Positions 9,708 to 18,292 are shown, counted from the first letter of the stretch. The stretch is DNA of 64,000 bases from Paracidovorax wautersii (GCF_031453675.1 NZ_JAVIZX010000001.1:1488001-1552000); one strand, 5' to 3'. Notes: generated from the sequence alone by a model not told the origin. Program-made: numbers and translations.

Positions 9708-9776
9708 ATTTAGCTTAAACAGGCCCCTAGCGCTTATCTGATAAGCGCAAGCAGCTATTAAAGTTATAGCTAAACT
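9708..9776. repeat. Dispersed small repeat, family A, copy 1
   Basis: Starts 3 bp after the M20 hydrolase stop. The core GCGCTTAT-CTG-ATAAGCGC is a perfect 8-bp inverted repeat (9730-9748), followed by CAGCTATTAAA and flanked by TTTAGCTTAAA and TATAGCTAAA. AT-rich against a high-GC background. The rest of the gap to 9945 holds only a family B copy; no gene seen. Confidence 0.85.
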
Positions 9777-9892
9777 GCAAGGTTGCGTGTACCGATGGCG
9801 CGCATCGTCTGCGTCACCACGACCTCACCTGTCAGAAGGCCGCGGAGCATGCCATGCCAGCAGACGCCGTGGAACGGGCTTTGCCTGGCCAC

Positions 9893-9955
9893 CGGCGTCG
9901 TCTCCCTTCCCGGCGAAGCCGAGAGAAGGGGGAAGCGGCAGCCGCTCAGGGGGTT
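9893..9955 (-). repeat. Dispersed small repeat, family B, copy 1 (overlaps IclR stop codon)
   Basis: Read on the minus strand it runs from CAACCCCCTGA (the IclR gene's last codons and stop) through a hairpin-forming CCCCCTTCTCTCG ... GGGAAGGGAG. A second copy lies at 61124-61196 in the same position relative to the FecI-type gene. It may act as a transcription terminator. Confidence 0.75.
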
Positions 9956-10791
9956 GTTCCCTCAATCGCCCGCGCGCATTCCAGCACCATGGGCGCCAGC
10001 TTGCGCTGCGCCTCTTCCATCGTCCAGCGGCTGGTGGGCGGCGACAGGTGCACGGCGGCCACCGGCTGGCCGCGGCTGTTGCGGATCGGGGCGGCCACGC
10101 CCATGTCGCCCAGAAACAGCTCTTCGCAATTCGTGGCAAAGCCCATCTGGCGGCAGGCGGCGATGCGCTCCACGATGACGTCCACATCGGTCAGCGTGGC
10201 GGGCGTGCGCGCGGGGCGGGGCGCGGCGGTCAGCAGGGCGCGCACCTCGGCGTCGGGCAGGGCGCTCAGGTAGGCGCGGCCCGAACTGGTGCAGTACATC
10301 GGAATGCGCATGCCCACCGGCGTCAGCACCGGAATGAACTGCGTGGTCTGCAGCTGCGCCACGTACACCATCTCCAGCCCGACCGGCTCGGTCAGGCTGG
10401 CGGTCTCGCCGCTGGCCGTGGCCAGTTGCGCCAGGTAGGGATGGGCCGCGCGGATGATCGGGTGCGCCGCCAGGTAGTTGAAGCCGATCTCGATCACCTT
10501 GGGCAGCAGCTGAAAGCGCCGCGTCTGCGGGTGCTTGCCCACATAGCCCAACACCTGCAGCGTGTGCACCGTGCGCTGGGCCGACCCCTTGGTCATGCCC
10601 GTCAGCTGCGCCAGCTCGGCCAGCGTCAGCGTGCGGTGCGCGGCGGAGAAGGCACGCAGCACATCCAGGCCCTTTTCCAGCGACTGGTTGAAGAGCGGGT
10701 CCGGCGCGCGGCGGGGGGTTGGCGCTTGCTCGTCGGGGTTGGTGGCGGGCGAAGAAACAGCGGAGAGGGCAGGGGCGCGCTTGGCAGGCAT
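9946..10791 (-). CDS. IclR-family transcriptional regulator
   Basis: DNA-binding regulator of 281 residues. A low-complexity N-terminus (1-35) leads into the winged-helix (about 40-100: SLEKGLDVLRAFSAAHRTLT, LAQLTGMTKGSAQRTVHTL, VLGYVGKHPQTRRFQL). An IclR effector domain (about 115-275) follows, with GETASLTEPVGLEMVYVAQL, SSGRAYLSALPD and the region with FATNCEELFLGDMGVAAP. The start at 10791 (MPAKRAPAL) is chosen since the upstream in-frame extension is Arg/Pro/Gly-rich. It probably controls the M20 hydrolase and ABC importer next to it. The last residues (TTP) and the stop codon come from a family B repeat, so the native C-terminus may have been slightly altered. Confidence 0.9.
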   Translation of the reverse strand: MPAKRAPALSAVSSPATNPDEQAPTPRRAPDPLFNQSLEKGLDVLRAFSAAHRTLTLAELAQLTGMTKGSAQRTVHTLQVLGYVGKHPQTRRFQLLPKVIEIGFNYLAAHPIIRAAHPYLAQLATASGETASLTEPVGLEMVYVAQLQTTQFIPVLTPVGMRIPMYCTSSGRAYLSALPDAEVRALLTAAPRPARTPATLTDVDVIVERIAACRQMGFATNCEELFLGDMGVAAPIRNSRGQPVAAVHLSPPTSRWTMEEAQRKLAPMVLECARAIEGTTP

Positions 10792-10821
10792 GGGGGTCGA
10801 ACACGGCGGACGGGCTGCCCG

Positions 10822-10837
10822 CACCGTCCGTACGGTG
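10822..10837. promoter_or_regulatory. Inverted repeat upstream of the IclR gene
   Basis: CACCGTCCGTACGGTG has 6-bp arms around CCGT, 31 bp upstream of the IclR start codon. On the minus strand a TAAAAT -10-like hexamer lies about 15 bp upstream of it, so the repeat sits where an autoregulator would block transcription. Candidate IclR operator. Confidence 0.4.
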
Positions 10838-10853
10838 GAATCGATGTTCGATT

Positions 10854-12026
10854 TTAGGCGGTTGCGGCCGGAGTCTGCTCGGCCGCCGGGGCTCCGGCAG
10901 GCGGGGCGCTGGGCGCTTCCACGCGGTTGCGGCCCTTCGTCTTGGCGGCATACAGCGCCTGGTCGGCGCTGGCCATCAGCCGCTGAGGATGGCGGGCATG
11001 TTCCGGAAAGCTCGCTACGCCGCACGACAGCGTGGCCGACAGCGCGGCGCCATCGACCTCGACCACCAGCGTCTCGAACGCCCGGCGCAGGGCCTCGGCC
11101 CGTTCGCGTGCCGCGGCCGCCGGCGTCCCGTCCAGCAGCAGCACGAACTCCTCGCCCCCATGGCGGCAGGCCATGTCGCCGGGCCGGGCATGGCGCTGCA
11201 GCAGCCGGGCCAGCGCCTGCAGCACGGCGTCGCCGGCGGGGTGGCCGTGGGTGTCGTTGATGCGCTTGAAGTGGTCGATGTCAATCATCACCACCGACAG
11301 CGCTCCGCCGGCCTGCGCACTGCGTTCGATGGCCGGTCCCAGGTCGGCGTCGAGCTGGCGGCGGTTGAACAGCCCGGTCAGCGGGTCGCGCATGGCCTGC
11401 TCCTGCAGACGGGCCTGCAGGGCCTGGATCTCGTCGAACTGCTGTTGCAGCCGCTCATGGTTGCTGTGCTGCTGCATGGCGCGCATGTAACCGTCGTGCG
11501 CGAAGGCGATGAAGTACACGGTGAGTGCGCCGATGCACGCCAGGCTGGCAGGCAGGTCGGTCTCGGGCTGCAGCGGCCAGTGGCCGGTCGCGGTCACCCA
11601 GCCAGCAGCCGAGAGCGCCATGCCGCCGCCCATGGCAAGCACCAGGCGCGGCAGGCCGGCCAAACCGTAGAACACCACCATGTTGATGCAGTTGCCGATG
11701 GTCAGCGTGAAGCTCAGCCACACCGGCAGGCCGAGCGCTGCGGACCAGACGCCGCCGAGCACGGCATCGATCCACATGTTGCGCATCTCGGTGCGCCGCT
11801 GGTGCGCCGAGCGCCGCGCCCACCAGTACGCCAGCTGCGGGTACAGCAGGAACTGCAGCGCGACGACGGTCCACAGCGCGGGGCCGGCGTCCGGCAGGCG
11901 GTGCGCCAGGTGCAGCGCGATGGCCACGCCCAGCATGGCGTAGAACGCCGAGCGGTTGCGGCGGTTCATGCGCACAAGCCAGTGCACGGTGCGGGAAGGT
12001 GCGGAAGACGGGAGGGCGGCGGACAT
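10854..12026 (-). CDS. Membrane diguanylate cyclase, MASE2-GGDEF
   Basis: Synthesises cyclic di-GMP from two GTP. In 390 residues, an N-terminal MASE2 membrane-sensor domain (about 14-100) opens with VRMNRRNRSAFYAMLGV and contains PQLAYWWARRS. Further spans reach to about 175, a coiled linker runs from about 185 to 212, and a GGDEF domain follows from RDPLTGLFNRR (213-223). The active-site motif is GGEEF (290-294) and an inhibitory I-site RPGD (281-284) lies exactly five residues before it, so product inhibition is expected. The start at 12026 follows a TACAGT -10-like element. The gene is upstream of, and on the same strand as, the IclR gene but probably independent of it. Confidence 0.92.
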   Translation of the reverse strand: MSAALPSSAPSRTVHWLVRMNRRNRSAFYAMLGVAIALHLAHRLPDAGPALWTVVALQFLLYPQLAYWWARRSAHQRRTEMRNMWIDAVLGGVWSAALGLPVWLSFTLTIGNCINMVVFYGLAGLPRLVLAMGGGMALSAAGWVTATGHWPLQPETDLPASLACIGALTVYFIAFAHDGYMRAMQQHSNHERLQQQFDEIQALQARLQEQAMRDPLTGLFNRRQLDADLGPAIERSAQAGGALSVVMIDIDHFKRINDTHGHPAGDAVLQALARLLQRHARPGDMACRHGGEEFVLLLDGTPAAAARERAEALRRAFETLVVEVDGAALSATLSCGVASFPEHARHPQRLMASADQALYAAKTKGRNRVEAPSAPPAGAPAAEQTPAATA

Positions 12027-12229
12027 CGAGGGCGGGGCAGTGCTCGAATTCACTGTAGCAGGGCGCGTGCGGCGCTGCCTGCGGACATTCCCGTCGGCCG
12101 GGGCCGCGCGGGGGGCGGCCGGCTGGGTGGACAATCAGGGGATGGCCTGCCGCCCCACCGGCCAGCCCTTCCCTTGCTTTGTCTGCCCGGCCCGCAAGGC
12201 CGCTGGCGCCCCGATTTCAGGTGATTTCC

Positions 12230-13021
12230 ATGCTCCTGCGTACCCGCAAACGCCGCGCTGCCGCGGCCTTCCTGCCCTGGTCCCTCGCGGCGGTGGCCGC
12301 TGCCGCGCTGGCGGGCTGCACGTCGGTCTCCCTGGCGCCCGCACCGGCGGCCCCTGCTGCGGTCGCCGCCGCGCCGGAACCTGCCCCGGCCGTGACTGTG
12401 CCTGCAGCCCCTGCCGCCACGCCCGCTGTGGCCGCGCCCGCGGCCCCGCTGCGCCTTCCGGACGATGGCACGGTGGCCCAGTTCTCGGGGGCCGAGACGG
12501 CGCTGCCGTCGCAGGCGGTGGCCCTGCTCGAATCCGTGGCGGCCGATCCGGCGCAGCGGTCGTGGCGCTGGGAGATCAAGGGCTACAGCCAGCGCAGTGC
12601 GCAGGCCAATGCACGCGACATAGCGCTCGCCCGGGCCTGGGCGGCGCGCAAGGTGCTGGTGGAACGTGGCGTGCCGCCCCAGCAGATCAAGGTGCTCTAC
12701 AGCACGGAGCTGCCGCGGGAAGCCGTGACGCTGCAGCCGCAGCGGCCCGCCGCGGCCGCGCCAGCGCCAGCGCCTGCGGCAACCGCACCGGCGCCCGCCG
12801 CCGCACCCCAGCCGCCGCGCAAGAGCGGGGCGCAGAAATCCTCTGCCGCGAAGGCGCCGGCCAAGGCGTCAGCCAAGAAGGCCGTGGCGCGCAAGAACGC
12901 CAAGGCGGGCACGCCGCAGGCGCACAAGGCCGCCGCGCACAAAGCGGGCGCGGCGCAGCCCAAGAAGGTGGCCAAGGCCGCCAGCCATCCGGCCGCTGCG
13001 CAGGGCCAGAGCCGCCATTGA
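12230..13021 (+). CDS. OmpA-like lipoprotein with Lys/Ala-rich (histone-H1-like) tail
   Basis: Predicted lipoprotein of 263 residues. The signal peptide ends at a lipobox LAGC with C30. An Ala/Pro-rich linker (31-85) is followed by an OmpA-family-like segment (about 90-185) containing IKGYSQRSAQANARDIALAR and AARKVLVERGVPPQQIKVL, which matches the NAxxLSxxRAxxVxxxLxxxGV pattern of peptidoglycan-associated domains, imperfectly. A second Ala/Pro linker precedes a strongly basic tail (about 205-263) with repeats such as AKAPAKASAKKA and AHKAAAHKAGA. The tail could bind anionic cell-wall polymers or nucleic acid. I do not recognise a named family. The start at 12230 is the only one that gives a proper signal peptide. 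Confidence 0.7.
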   Translation: MLLRTRKRRAAAAFLPWSLAAVAAAALAGCTSVSLAPAPAAPAAVAAAPEPAPAVTVPAAPAATPAVAAPAAPLRLPDDGTVAQFSGAETALPSQAVALLESVAADPAQRSWRWEIKGYSQRSAQANARDIALARAWAARKVLVERGVPPQQIKVLYSTELPREAVTLQPQRPAAAAPAPAPAATAPAPAAAPQPPRKSGAQKSSAAKAPAKASAKKAVARKNAKAGTPQAHKAAAHKAGAAQPKKVAKAASHPAAAQGQSRH

Positions 13022-13046
13022 GGCGAGCGGCTCAGGCCGCCTGCGC

Positions 13047-14573
13047 TCAGCGGCTGCTCGGGAAGGCGAACACCGCGCCTTCGCGCACGCCGGCCGAGGG
13101 CCAGCGCTGCGTGATGGTCTTGCGCTTGGTGTAGAAGCGCACGGCGTCCGGCCCGTAGGCGTGCAGGTCGCCGAACAGGCTGCGCTTCCAGCCGCCGAAC
13201 GAGTGGTAGGCCACGGGCACGGGCAGGGGCACGTTCACGCCCACCATGCCGACCTGGATGTGGTCGGTGAAGTAGCGGGCGGCTTCGCCGTCGCGCGTGA
13301 AGATGCAGGTGCCGTTGCCGTACTCGTGGTCGTTGATGAGCTGCATGGCCTCCTGCAGCGTCTTCACGCGCACCACGCCCAGCACGGGGCCGAAGATCTC
13401 TTCCTGGTAGATCTTCATGCCGGGCTTGACGTTGTCGAACAGGCAGGCGCCCAGGAAGTAGCCGGCTTCATGCCCTGCCACCTGCATGCCACGGCCATCG
13501 ACCACCAGCGTCGCACCTTCGGCCACGCCGCTGTCCACATAGGCCTTCACCTTCTCGAAGTGCGATTGCGTGACCAGCGGGCCCATGTCGTTGCCGCCGT
13601 TGTCGGTCTGCGTGCCGGGGCCGACCTTCATCTTGGCGATCTCGGTCTTCAGGCCGGCGATCACCGCGTCGCCCACTTCGTCGCCCACGGCCACCAGCAG
13701 CGGGATGGCCATGCAGCGCTCGCCGCACGAGCCGTAGGCCGCACCCATCAGCGCGCTGACCGCGTTGCCCACGTCCGCATCGGGCATCAGCACGGCATGG
13801 TTCTTGGCGCCGCCAAGGGCCTGCACGCGCTTGCCGTGTTTGCAACCCTCGGCGTAGATGTACTCGGCGATGGGCGTGGAGCCGACGAAGCTCACGGCCT
13901 TCACGCGGGGGTCGCGCAGCAGCGTGTCCACCGCCGTCTTTTCGCCGTTGACCACGTTCAGCACGCCGGGCGGCAGGCCGGCCTCCAGCGCCAATTGGGC
14001 AATGAACAGCGTGCTGCTCGGGTCGCGCTCGGAGGGCTTGAGCACGAAGGTGTTGCCGCAGGCCACGGCCATGGGCCACATCCACAGCGGCACCATCGCC
14101 GGGAAGTTGAACGGCGTGATGCCGGCCGTGACGCCCAGTGCCTGGAACTCGCTCCACGAGTCGATGTTCGGGCCCACGTTGCGGCTGTGCTCGCCCTTGA
14201 GCAACTCGGGCGCGTAGCTGGCGTATTCCACGTTCTCGATGCCGCGCTGCAGCTCGCCGTGCGCATCGCTCAGCACCTTGCCGTGCTCGGCGGTGATGAG
14301 TGCGGCGATCTTGTCGGCGTTCTCTTCGAGCAGCACCTTGAGTTTGCTCATCACGCGGGCGCGCTTGAGCGGCGGGGTGTTGCGCCAGGCGGGGAAGGCC
14401 GCCTCGGCCGAGGCGATGGCGGCCTCCACGGTGGCCTGCGATGCCAGCGCCACGCTGGTGGTCGACTGGCCGGTGGCGGGGTTGAACACCGGCTGCGTGC
14501 GGGCGGAATCGGCCACGATCTGGCCGTCGATCAGGTGGCCGACGGTGGAGGTAACGGACTTGTCGTGTTGCAT
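13047..14573 (-). CDS. mmsA: Methylmalonate-/malonate-semialdehyde dehydrogenase (CoA-acylating)
   Basis: Converts malonate semialdehyde to acetyl-CoA (or methylmalonate semialdehyde to propionyl-CoA) with NAD and CoA. 508 residues, the usual size. ALDH landmarks are GITPFNFPAMVPLWMWP (151-167), VLKPSERDPSS, VSFVGSTPIAEYIY and GSCGERCMAI (281-290) with catalytic C287. The MmsA-specific GGAKNHAVLMPDAD (254-267) is also clear. It lies directly downstream of the beta-alanine aminotransferase gene, whose product it would oxidise, so malonate semialdehyde is the likely substrate. A family A repeat fills the gap between the two genes. Confidence 0.93.
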   Translation of the reverse strand: MQHDKSVTSTVGHLIDGQIVADSARTQPVFNPATGQSTTSVALASQATVEAAIASAEAAFPAWRNTPPLKRARVMSKLKVLLEENADKIAALITAEHGKVLSDAHGELQRGIENVEYASYAPELLKGEHSRNVGPNIDSWSEFQALGVTAGITPFNFPAMVPLWMWPMAVACGNTFVLKPSERDPSSTLFIAQLALEAGLPPGVLNVVNGEKTAVDTLLRDPRVKAVSFVGSTPIAEYIYAEGCKHGKRVQALGGAKNHAVLMPDADVGNAVSALMGAAYGSCGERCMAIPLLVAVGDEVGDAVIAGLKTEIAKMKVGPGTQTDNGGNDMGPLVTQSHFEKVKAYVDSGVAEGATLVVDGRGMQVAGHEAGYFLGACLFDNVKPGMKIYQEEIFGPVLGVVRVKTLQEAMQLINDHEYGNGTCIFTRDGEAARYFTDHIQVGMVGVNVPLPVPVAYHSFGGWKRSLFGDLHAYGPDAVRFYTKRKTITQRWPSAGVREGAVFAFPSSR

Positions 14574-14579
14574 AGGATT

Positions 14580-14635
14580 TTGAAGTTAAATCGGCCTGCA
14601 GCGCTTATGGGTTAAGCGCTGGCAGCTATCAAATC
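14580..14635. repeat. Dispersed small repeat, family A, copy 2
   Basis: Lies between the aminotransferase stop and the mmsA start. The core AGCGCTTA-TGGGT-TAAGCGCT (14600-14620) is a perfect 8-bp inverted repeat, preceded by AAATCGGCCTGC and followed by GGCAGCTATCAAAT. Near-identical flanks occur in the copy inside the FAD-enzyme gene at 35859-35930. Confidence 0.88.
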
Positions 14636-14641
14636 AGGAGT

Positions 14642-16007
14642 TCAAGCGGTTTCGGCCAGGGCGTCGCCCAGCGCGCTCACCAGGCGGTCGATCTCGGCCT
14701 CGGTGCTGATGAACGGGGGCGCCAGCTGGATGGTGTCGCCGCCGTAGCGCACGTAGAAGCCCTTGTCCCAGCACTTCATGGCGATCTCGTACGGCCGGCG
14801 GGCCGGCTCGCCCGGCAGCGCCGCGATGGTGAAGCCGGCGGCCAGGCCGTAGTTGCGGATGTCGGCGACATGCTTGGCGCCCTTCAGGCCGTGCACGGCG
14901 TTCTCGAAGTTGGGCGCCAGCGCCTTGACGCGGCCGGGCATGTCTTCCTTCTGCAGGATGTCCAGCACGGCATTGCCGGCCGCGCAGGCCACGGGGGTGG
15001 GCCGAGTACGTGTAGCCGTGGGTGAACTCCAGCATGTACTCGGGGCCGCCGGCCGCCATGAAGGTGTCGTAGATCTCCTTGGTGGCCACGATGCCGCCCA
15101 GCGGCTGCGCGCCGTTGGTCACCTGCTTGGCGAAGTTGAGGATGTCCGGCGTCACGCCGAAGGCCTCGGAGCCCGTCCAGGCGCCGCAGCGGCCGAAGCC
15201 GGTGATGACCTCGTCGAAGATCAGCAGGATGTTGTTCTGCGTGCAGATCTCGCGGATGCGCTCCAGATAGCCCTTGGGCGGAATCACCACGCCGGCCGAG
15301 CCCGAGAACGGCTCCACGATCACGGCGGCGATGTTGCTCGCGTCGTGCAGCGCGATCACATCGAGCAGCTTGTCCGCCAGCGCGCGGCCGCCGTCGTCGG
15401 CCATGCCGCGCTGGAAGGTGCCTGCGGGCGGCTGCGTGTGCGGCAGGTGGTCCGCTTCGATGCCCTGGCCGAAGGTCTTGCGGTTGCCCACGATGCCGCC
15501 CACCGAGATGCCGCCGAAGTTCACGCCGTGGTAGCCCTTCTCGCGGCCGATCAGGCGCGTCTTTTGCCCCAAGCCCTTGGTGCGCCAGTAGGCGCGGGCG
15601 ATCTTGAGCGAGGTGTCGGCCGACTCCGAACCCGAGCCGGTGAAGAACACGTAGTCGAGCCCCTGGGGCGTCAGCTCCTTGATCTTGTTGGCCAGCGCGA
15701 ACGACGCGGGGTGGCCGAACTGGAAGGCGGGCGAATAGTCCAGCGTGGCGGCTGCCTTGCCAATCGCTTCGGCGACCTCCTTGCGGCCATGGCCCAGGCC
15801 CGAGCACCATAGGCCCGAGAGGCCGTCGAAGATCTTGCGGCCATCCACGTCGGTGTAGTAGGCGCCCTGGCCGCTCACGATCATGCGCGGCTGGGCCTTG
15901 AACTGGCGGTTGGCCGTGAAAGGCATCCAGTGCGCGTCGAGCCAGGCGGCGTCCAGGCGGGACGCCTCGGTGGCGGAAGAGGGGGTATCGAGGGGGACGA
16001 AGCTCAT
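14642..16007 (-). pseudogene. Beta-alanine:pyruvate aminotransferase, reading frame broken by one base
   Basis: Class III PLP aminotransferase moving the amino group of beta-alanine to pyruvate, giving malonate semialdehyde. It reads well from ATG 16007 (MSFVPLDTP), with LDAHWMPFTANRQF, SGLWCSGLGHGRKE, IFDEVITGFGR and PLP lysine K294 in FAKQVTNGAQPLGG. After HGYTYSAHP (codon 338) the frame must shift by one base to continue as VACAAGNAVLDILQKED through to the normal end FISTEAEIDRLVSALGDAL. The extra base falls in a G5 run (14993-14997, plus strand); four Gs would restore a 454-residue protein matching the family throughout. Either a recent mutation or a homopolymer error. Upstream partner of mmsA; divergent from a LysR gene. 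Confidence 0.88.
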
Positions 16008-16147
16008 GCGGGCCTCCGGCAGTGGGCGAACAGTGGGCGGGAAAGAGAAGAAGAGGGCACCGGGCGCGCGAACGGCCCGGACCCGGCATTGTTCCGGCGC
16101 GCAATAATGCGTCCAATGGTGCAATATCAATGTTTACTTGACGAATC

Positions 16148-17128
16148 ATGCAAGTAAAAAAGCCGGTCTCTTCGCTTTCCGCGCCCCCGCAGGCGCCGGC
16201 CCCGCGCCAGCGCGCCGTGCTGGGCCAGGTGGCCGACATGGACCTGCGCCTGCTGCAGGTGTTCAAGAGCGTGGTCGACTGCGGCGGCATGGCCGCGGCC
16301 GAGTTGGAGCTGAACATCGGCACCAGCACCGTGAGCCGTCACGTGAAGGACCTGGAGACGCGGCTGGGCCTCACGCTGTGCCGGCGGGGCCGGGCGGGGT
16401 TCGCCCTCACGCCCGAAGGCCAGCGCGTGTACGAGGAGACCTTGCGCCTGCTGGCGGCGGTGCGGGGATTTCGCGACGGCATCGACGACATCCATGCCCG
16501 CATGGGCGGCCAGCTGGCCGTGGCCGTGTTCGACAAGACGGCCAGCAACCCCGCCGCGCACATCGACGCGGCGATTGCCGCCTTCACCGCCGAAGCGCCC
16601 GATGTGCAGCTGCAGCTGCACGTGGGCTCCATCAACGCCATCGAGCGCGGCGTCATCGACGGCAGCTACCAGGTGGGCATCATCCCGGCGCACCGCAGCT
16701 CGCAGAGCCTGGTCTACACCGATCTGTTCACCGAGACCATGCTGCTGTATTGCGGCGCGGGCCACCCGCTGTTCGGCGCCGACCATGCCGCGCTGGACTG
16801 GGACGCCGTGCGCGCATATCCCTTCGCCGGGCTGGGCTACCACTCGCCCAACATGGAACTGAGCCACCAGGCGCGCCTGACGCGCAGCGCCACCGGGTTC
16901 GATCAGGAGTCCATCGCCACGCTGGTGCTGTCGGGCCGCTATCTGGGCTTTCTGCCCGACCACTACGCCGAGGTCTTCGAGCGCCAGGGCCGGCTGCAGC
17001 CCGTGGGGCCGGAGCGCTTCTTCTACCGCTGCCAGTTCGTCAGCCTGGTGCGCCGCTCGCCAGCGCCCAGCCGCGCGGCGCAGGTGTTTGCGCAGAGCCT
17101 GGCACGGGCGCACGGGGCTGCCGGATAG
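16148..17128 (+). CDS. LysR-family regulator, probably of beta-alanine catabolism
   Basis: LysR-type activator of 326 residues with an unusually long N-terminal extension (about 1-30, Pro/Ala-rich) before the winged helix (about 31-90: MDLRLLQVFKSVVDCGGMAA, GTSTVSRHVKDLETRLG, LCRRGRAGFALTPEG). The effector-binding domain follows (about 115-310). It is divergent from the aminotransferase-mmsA pair with 140 bp between, the standard arrangement for a LysR gene and its targets, and pseudomonad beta-alanine genes also have a linked LysR regulator. The extension may be shorter if translation starts at ATG 16238 (MDLRLLQ). Confidence 0.88.
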   Translation: MQVKKPVSSLSAPPQAPAPRQRAVLGQVADMDLRLLQVFKSVVDCGGMAAAELELNIGTSTVSRHVKDLETRLGLTLCRRGRAGFALTPEGQRVYEETLRLLAAVRGFRDGIDDIHARMGGQLAVAVFDKTASNPAAHIDAAIAAFTAEAPDVQLQLHVGSINAIERGVIDGSYQVGIIPAHRSSQSLVYTDLFTETMLLYCGAGHPLFGADHAALDWDAVRAYPFAGLGYHSPNMELSHQARLTRSATGFDQESIATLVLSGRYLGFLPDHYAEVFERQGRLQPVGPERFFYRCQFVSLVRRSPAPSRAAQVFAQSLARAHGAAG

Positions 17129-17167
17129 CTTTGGAGCAGGAGCGTCAGCGGCACGTGCTGCGAGGTT

Positions 17168-17230
17168 CTATGGGTTTTTGGCCTCTGGCGCTTGATGGTG
17201 AAGCGCAAGGCGCTATGGTTTGGATAGCGA
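17168..17230. repeat. Dispersed small repeat, family A, copy 3 (variant)
   Basis: Lies 39 bp after the LysR stop: GTTTTTGGCCTCTGGCGCTT, then GATGGTG and AAGCGCAAGGCGCTATG. It shares the GCGCTT/AAGCGC core and the TTTTTGGCCTCT arm with copy 4. The rest of the 275-bp gap to 17403 shows no gene. Confidence 0.75.
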
Positions 17231-17403
17231 ACGGGAAACCCCCCAACTCGGTCATCCATGGCTGCCCGGACGGGCCCCGCCGCGCACCGGGCAGGGGCTT
17301 TGCAGTCCGCCGCTTGGCGCCCGGGGGCGCGGCTTCGATAATCGACCCTGGCGTCCGCGCCGTCGTCTGCCCGCCCATCCACCACCTCTCGGGAGTGCCC
17401 GCC

Positions 17404-17706
17404 ATGTCCTCCATCGGATCGATCGCCTCGTCCGGCCTGCGCGCCGCGCAACTGCAGCTGGACAGCGCCGCCCACAACGTGGCCAACGCGGCCACGCCGG
17501 GCTTTCGGCGCCAGGAGGCGGAGCTGCAGTCCGAGGCCGACCAGAGCGGCGTGCGCGCCCAAGCCGTGCGCGCGCAGCAGGAGGGCGCCGCGCTGGAGGC
17601 CGACGCGGTCAACCAGATCGCCAGCACCTACTCGTTCGCGGCCAACCTGCAGATGCTCCGCACCGAGGACCGCATGATGGGCGCCCTGATCAACACCAAG
17701 GCCTGA
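17404..17706 (+). CDS. Short flagellar rod/hook-like protein (FlgC-like termini only)
   Basis: A 100-residue protein. The first 35 residues (SSGLRAAQLQLDSAAHNVAN, then ATPGFRR) are the conserved N-terminal helix of flagellar basal-body rod and hook proteins, in which NVANAATPGF matches the ANxxTPGF signature. The last 35 (NQIASTYSFAANLQMLRTED, then RMMGALINTK) match their C-terminal helix. The large middle domain of FlgC/FlgG is missing, and there are no other flagellar genes nearby. It could be an orphan rod-like subunit. An ATG at 17404 follows the CTCGGGAGTGCC region with a weak GGAG site. Confidence 0.75.
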   Translation: MSSIGSIASSGLRAAQLQLDSAAHNVANAATPGFRRQEAELQSEADQSGVRAQAVRAQQEGAALEADAVNQIASTYSFAANLQMLRTEDRMMGALINTKA

Positions 17707-17841
17707 CCGGCCCTGAGTTTCTGGCCGGCCTGCGCGGGCCGCTTCAGCGGCTGGGCGCCAGCCCGGCCAGGCGCTCAAGCAACCAGGGGCCGAAGCCTTG
17801 CCCTCCCTGGCGGATCGATCCTGACAGCAAGGCCGGGGTCC

Positions 17842-18120
17842 TCATGCCGGCTGGGCCTGTGCCGGCACCTCTGCCGCCGCTGCAGACGGTTCGGCGGCGG
17901 CCTTGCGCCGCAGCGCCGCGCGCTCCCAGGCCTTTTCATGGAAGAAGAACGCCACGGCCTGTACCGTGGGCTCCAGCAGGCTGAGCGTGAGCGAGGCGAT
18001 CAGGTTGCCGGTGACGGCATACGCCACCAGGGCGGCCACGCAGATATGGATGAGGTAGTAGCTGCCCGTCTTGGCGAGCGTGGGGAGGTTCTGGTGCGTG
18101 AGCGTGCGGATGCGGGACAT
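17842..18120 (-). CDS. DUF2061 small membrane protein
   Basis: A 92-residue inner-membrane protein of unknown function. The DUF2061 pattern is clear: LAKTGSYYLIHICVAALVAY (span 1), TGNLIASLTLSLLEPTVQAV (span 2) and AFFFHEKAWERA. The C-terminus is an Ala/Pro-rich tail. It is divergent from the SPFH gene with a 172-bp gap that holds the palindrome ATTGCATGCAAT (18183-18194). No biochemical role is established for the family. Confidence 0.82.
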   Translation of the reverse strand: MSRIRTLTHQNLPTLAKTGSYYLIHICVAALVAYAVTGNLIASLTLSLLEPTVQAVAFFFHEKAWERAALRRKAAAEPSAAAAEVPAQAQPA

Positions 18121-18292
18121 GGCGGGGCTCCTGGTTCCTGGATGATTGAATGCTAGTTATTCGCATCCAATGGCGCCAATTGATTGCATGCAATGCCGCG
18201 ATAGGCAGCCCGCCAACGGCCCCGGCGCCTCGCTATGATGGCCGCACTTTTTCCCTCTCATCCCTCACTTCACAACGACCGGGAGCGTTCGC

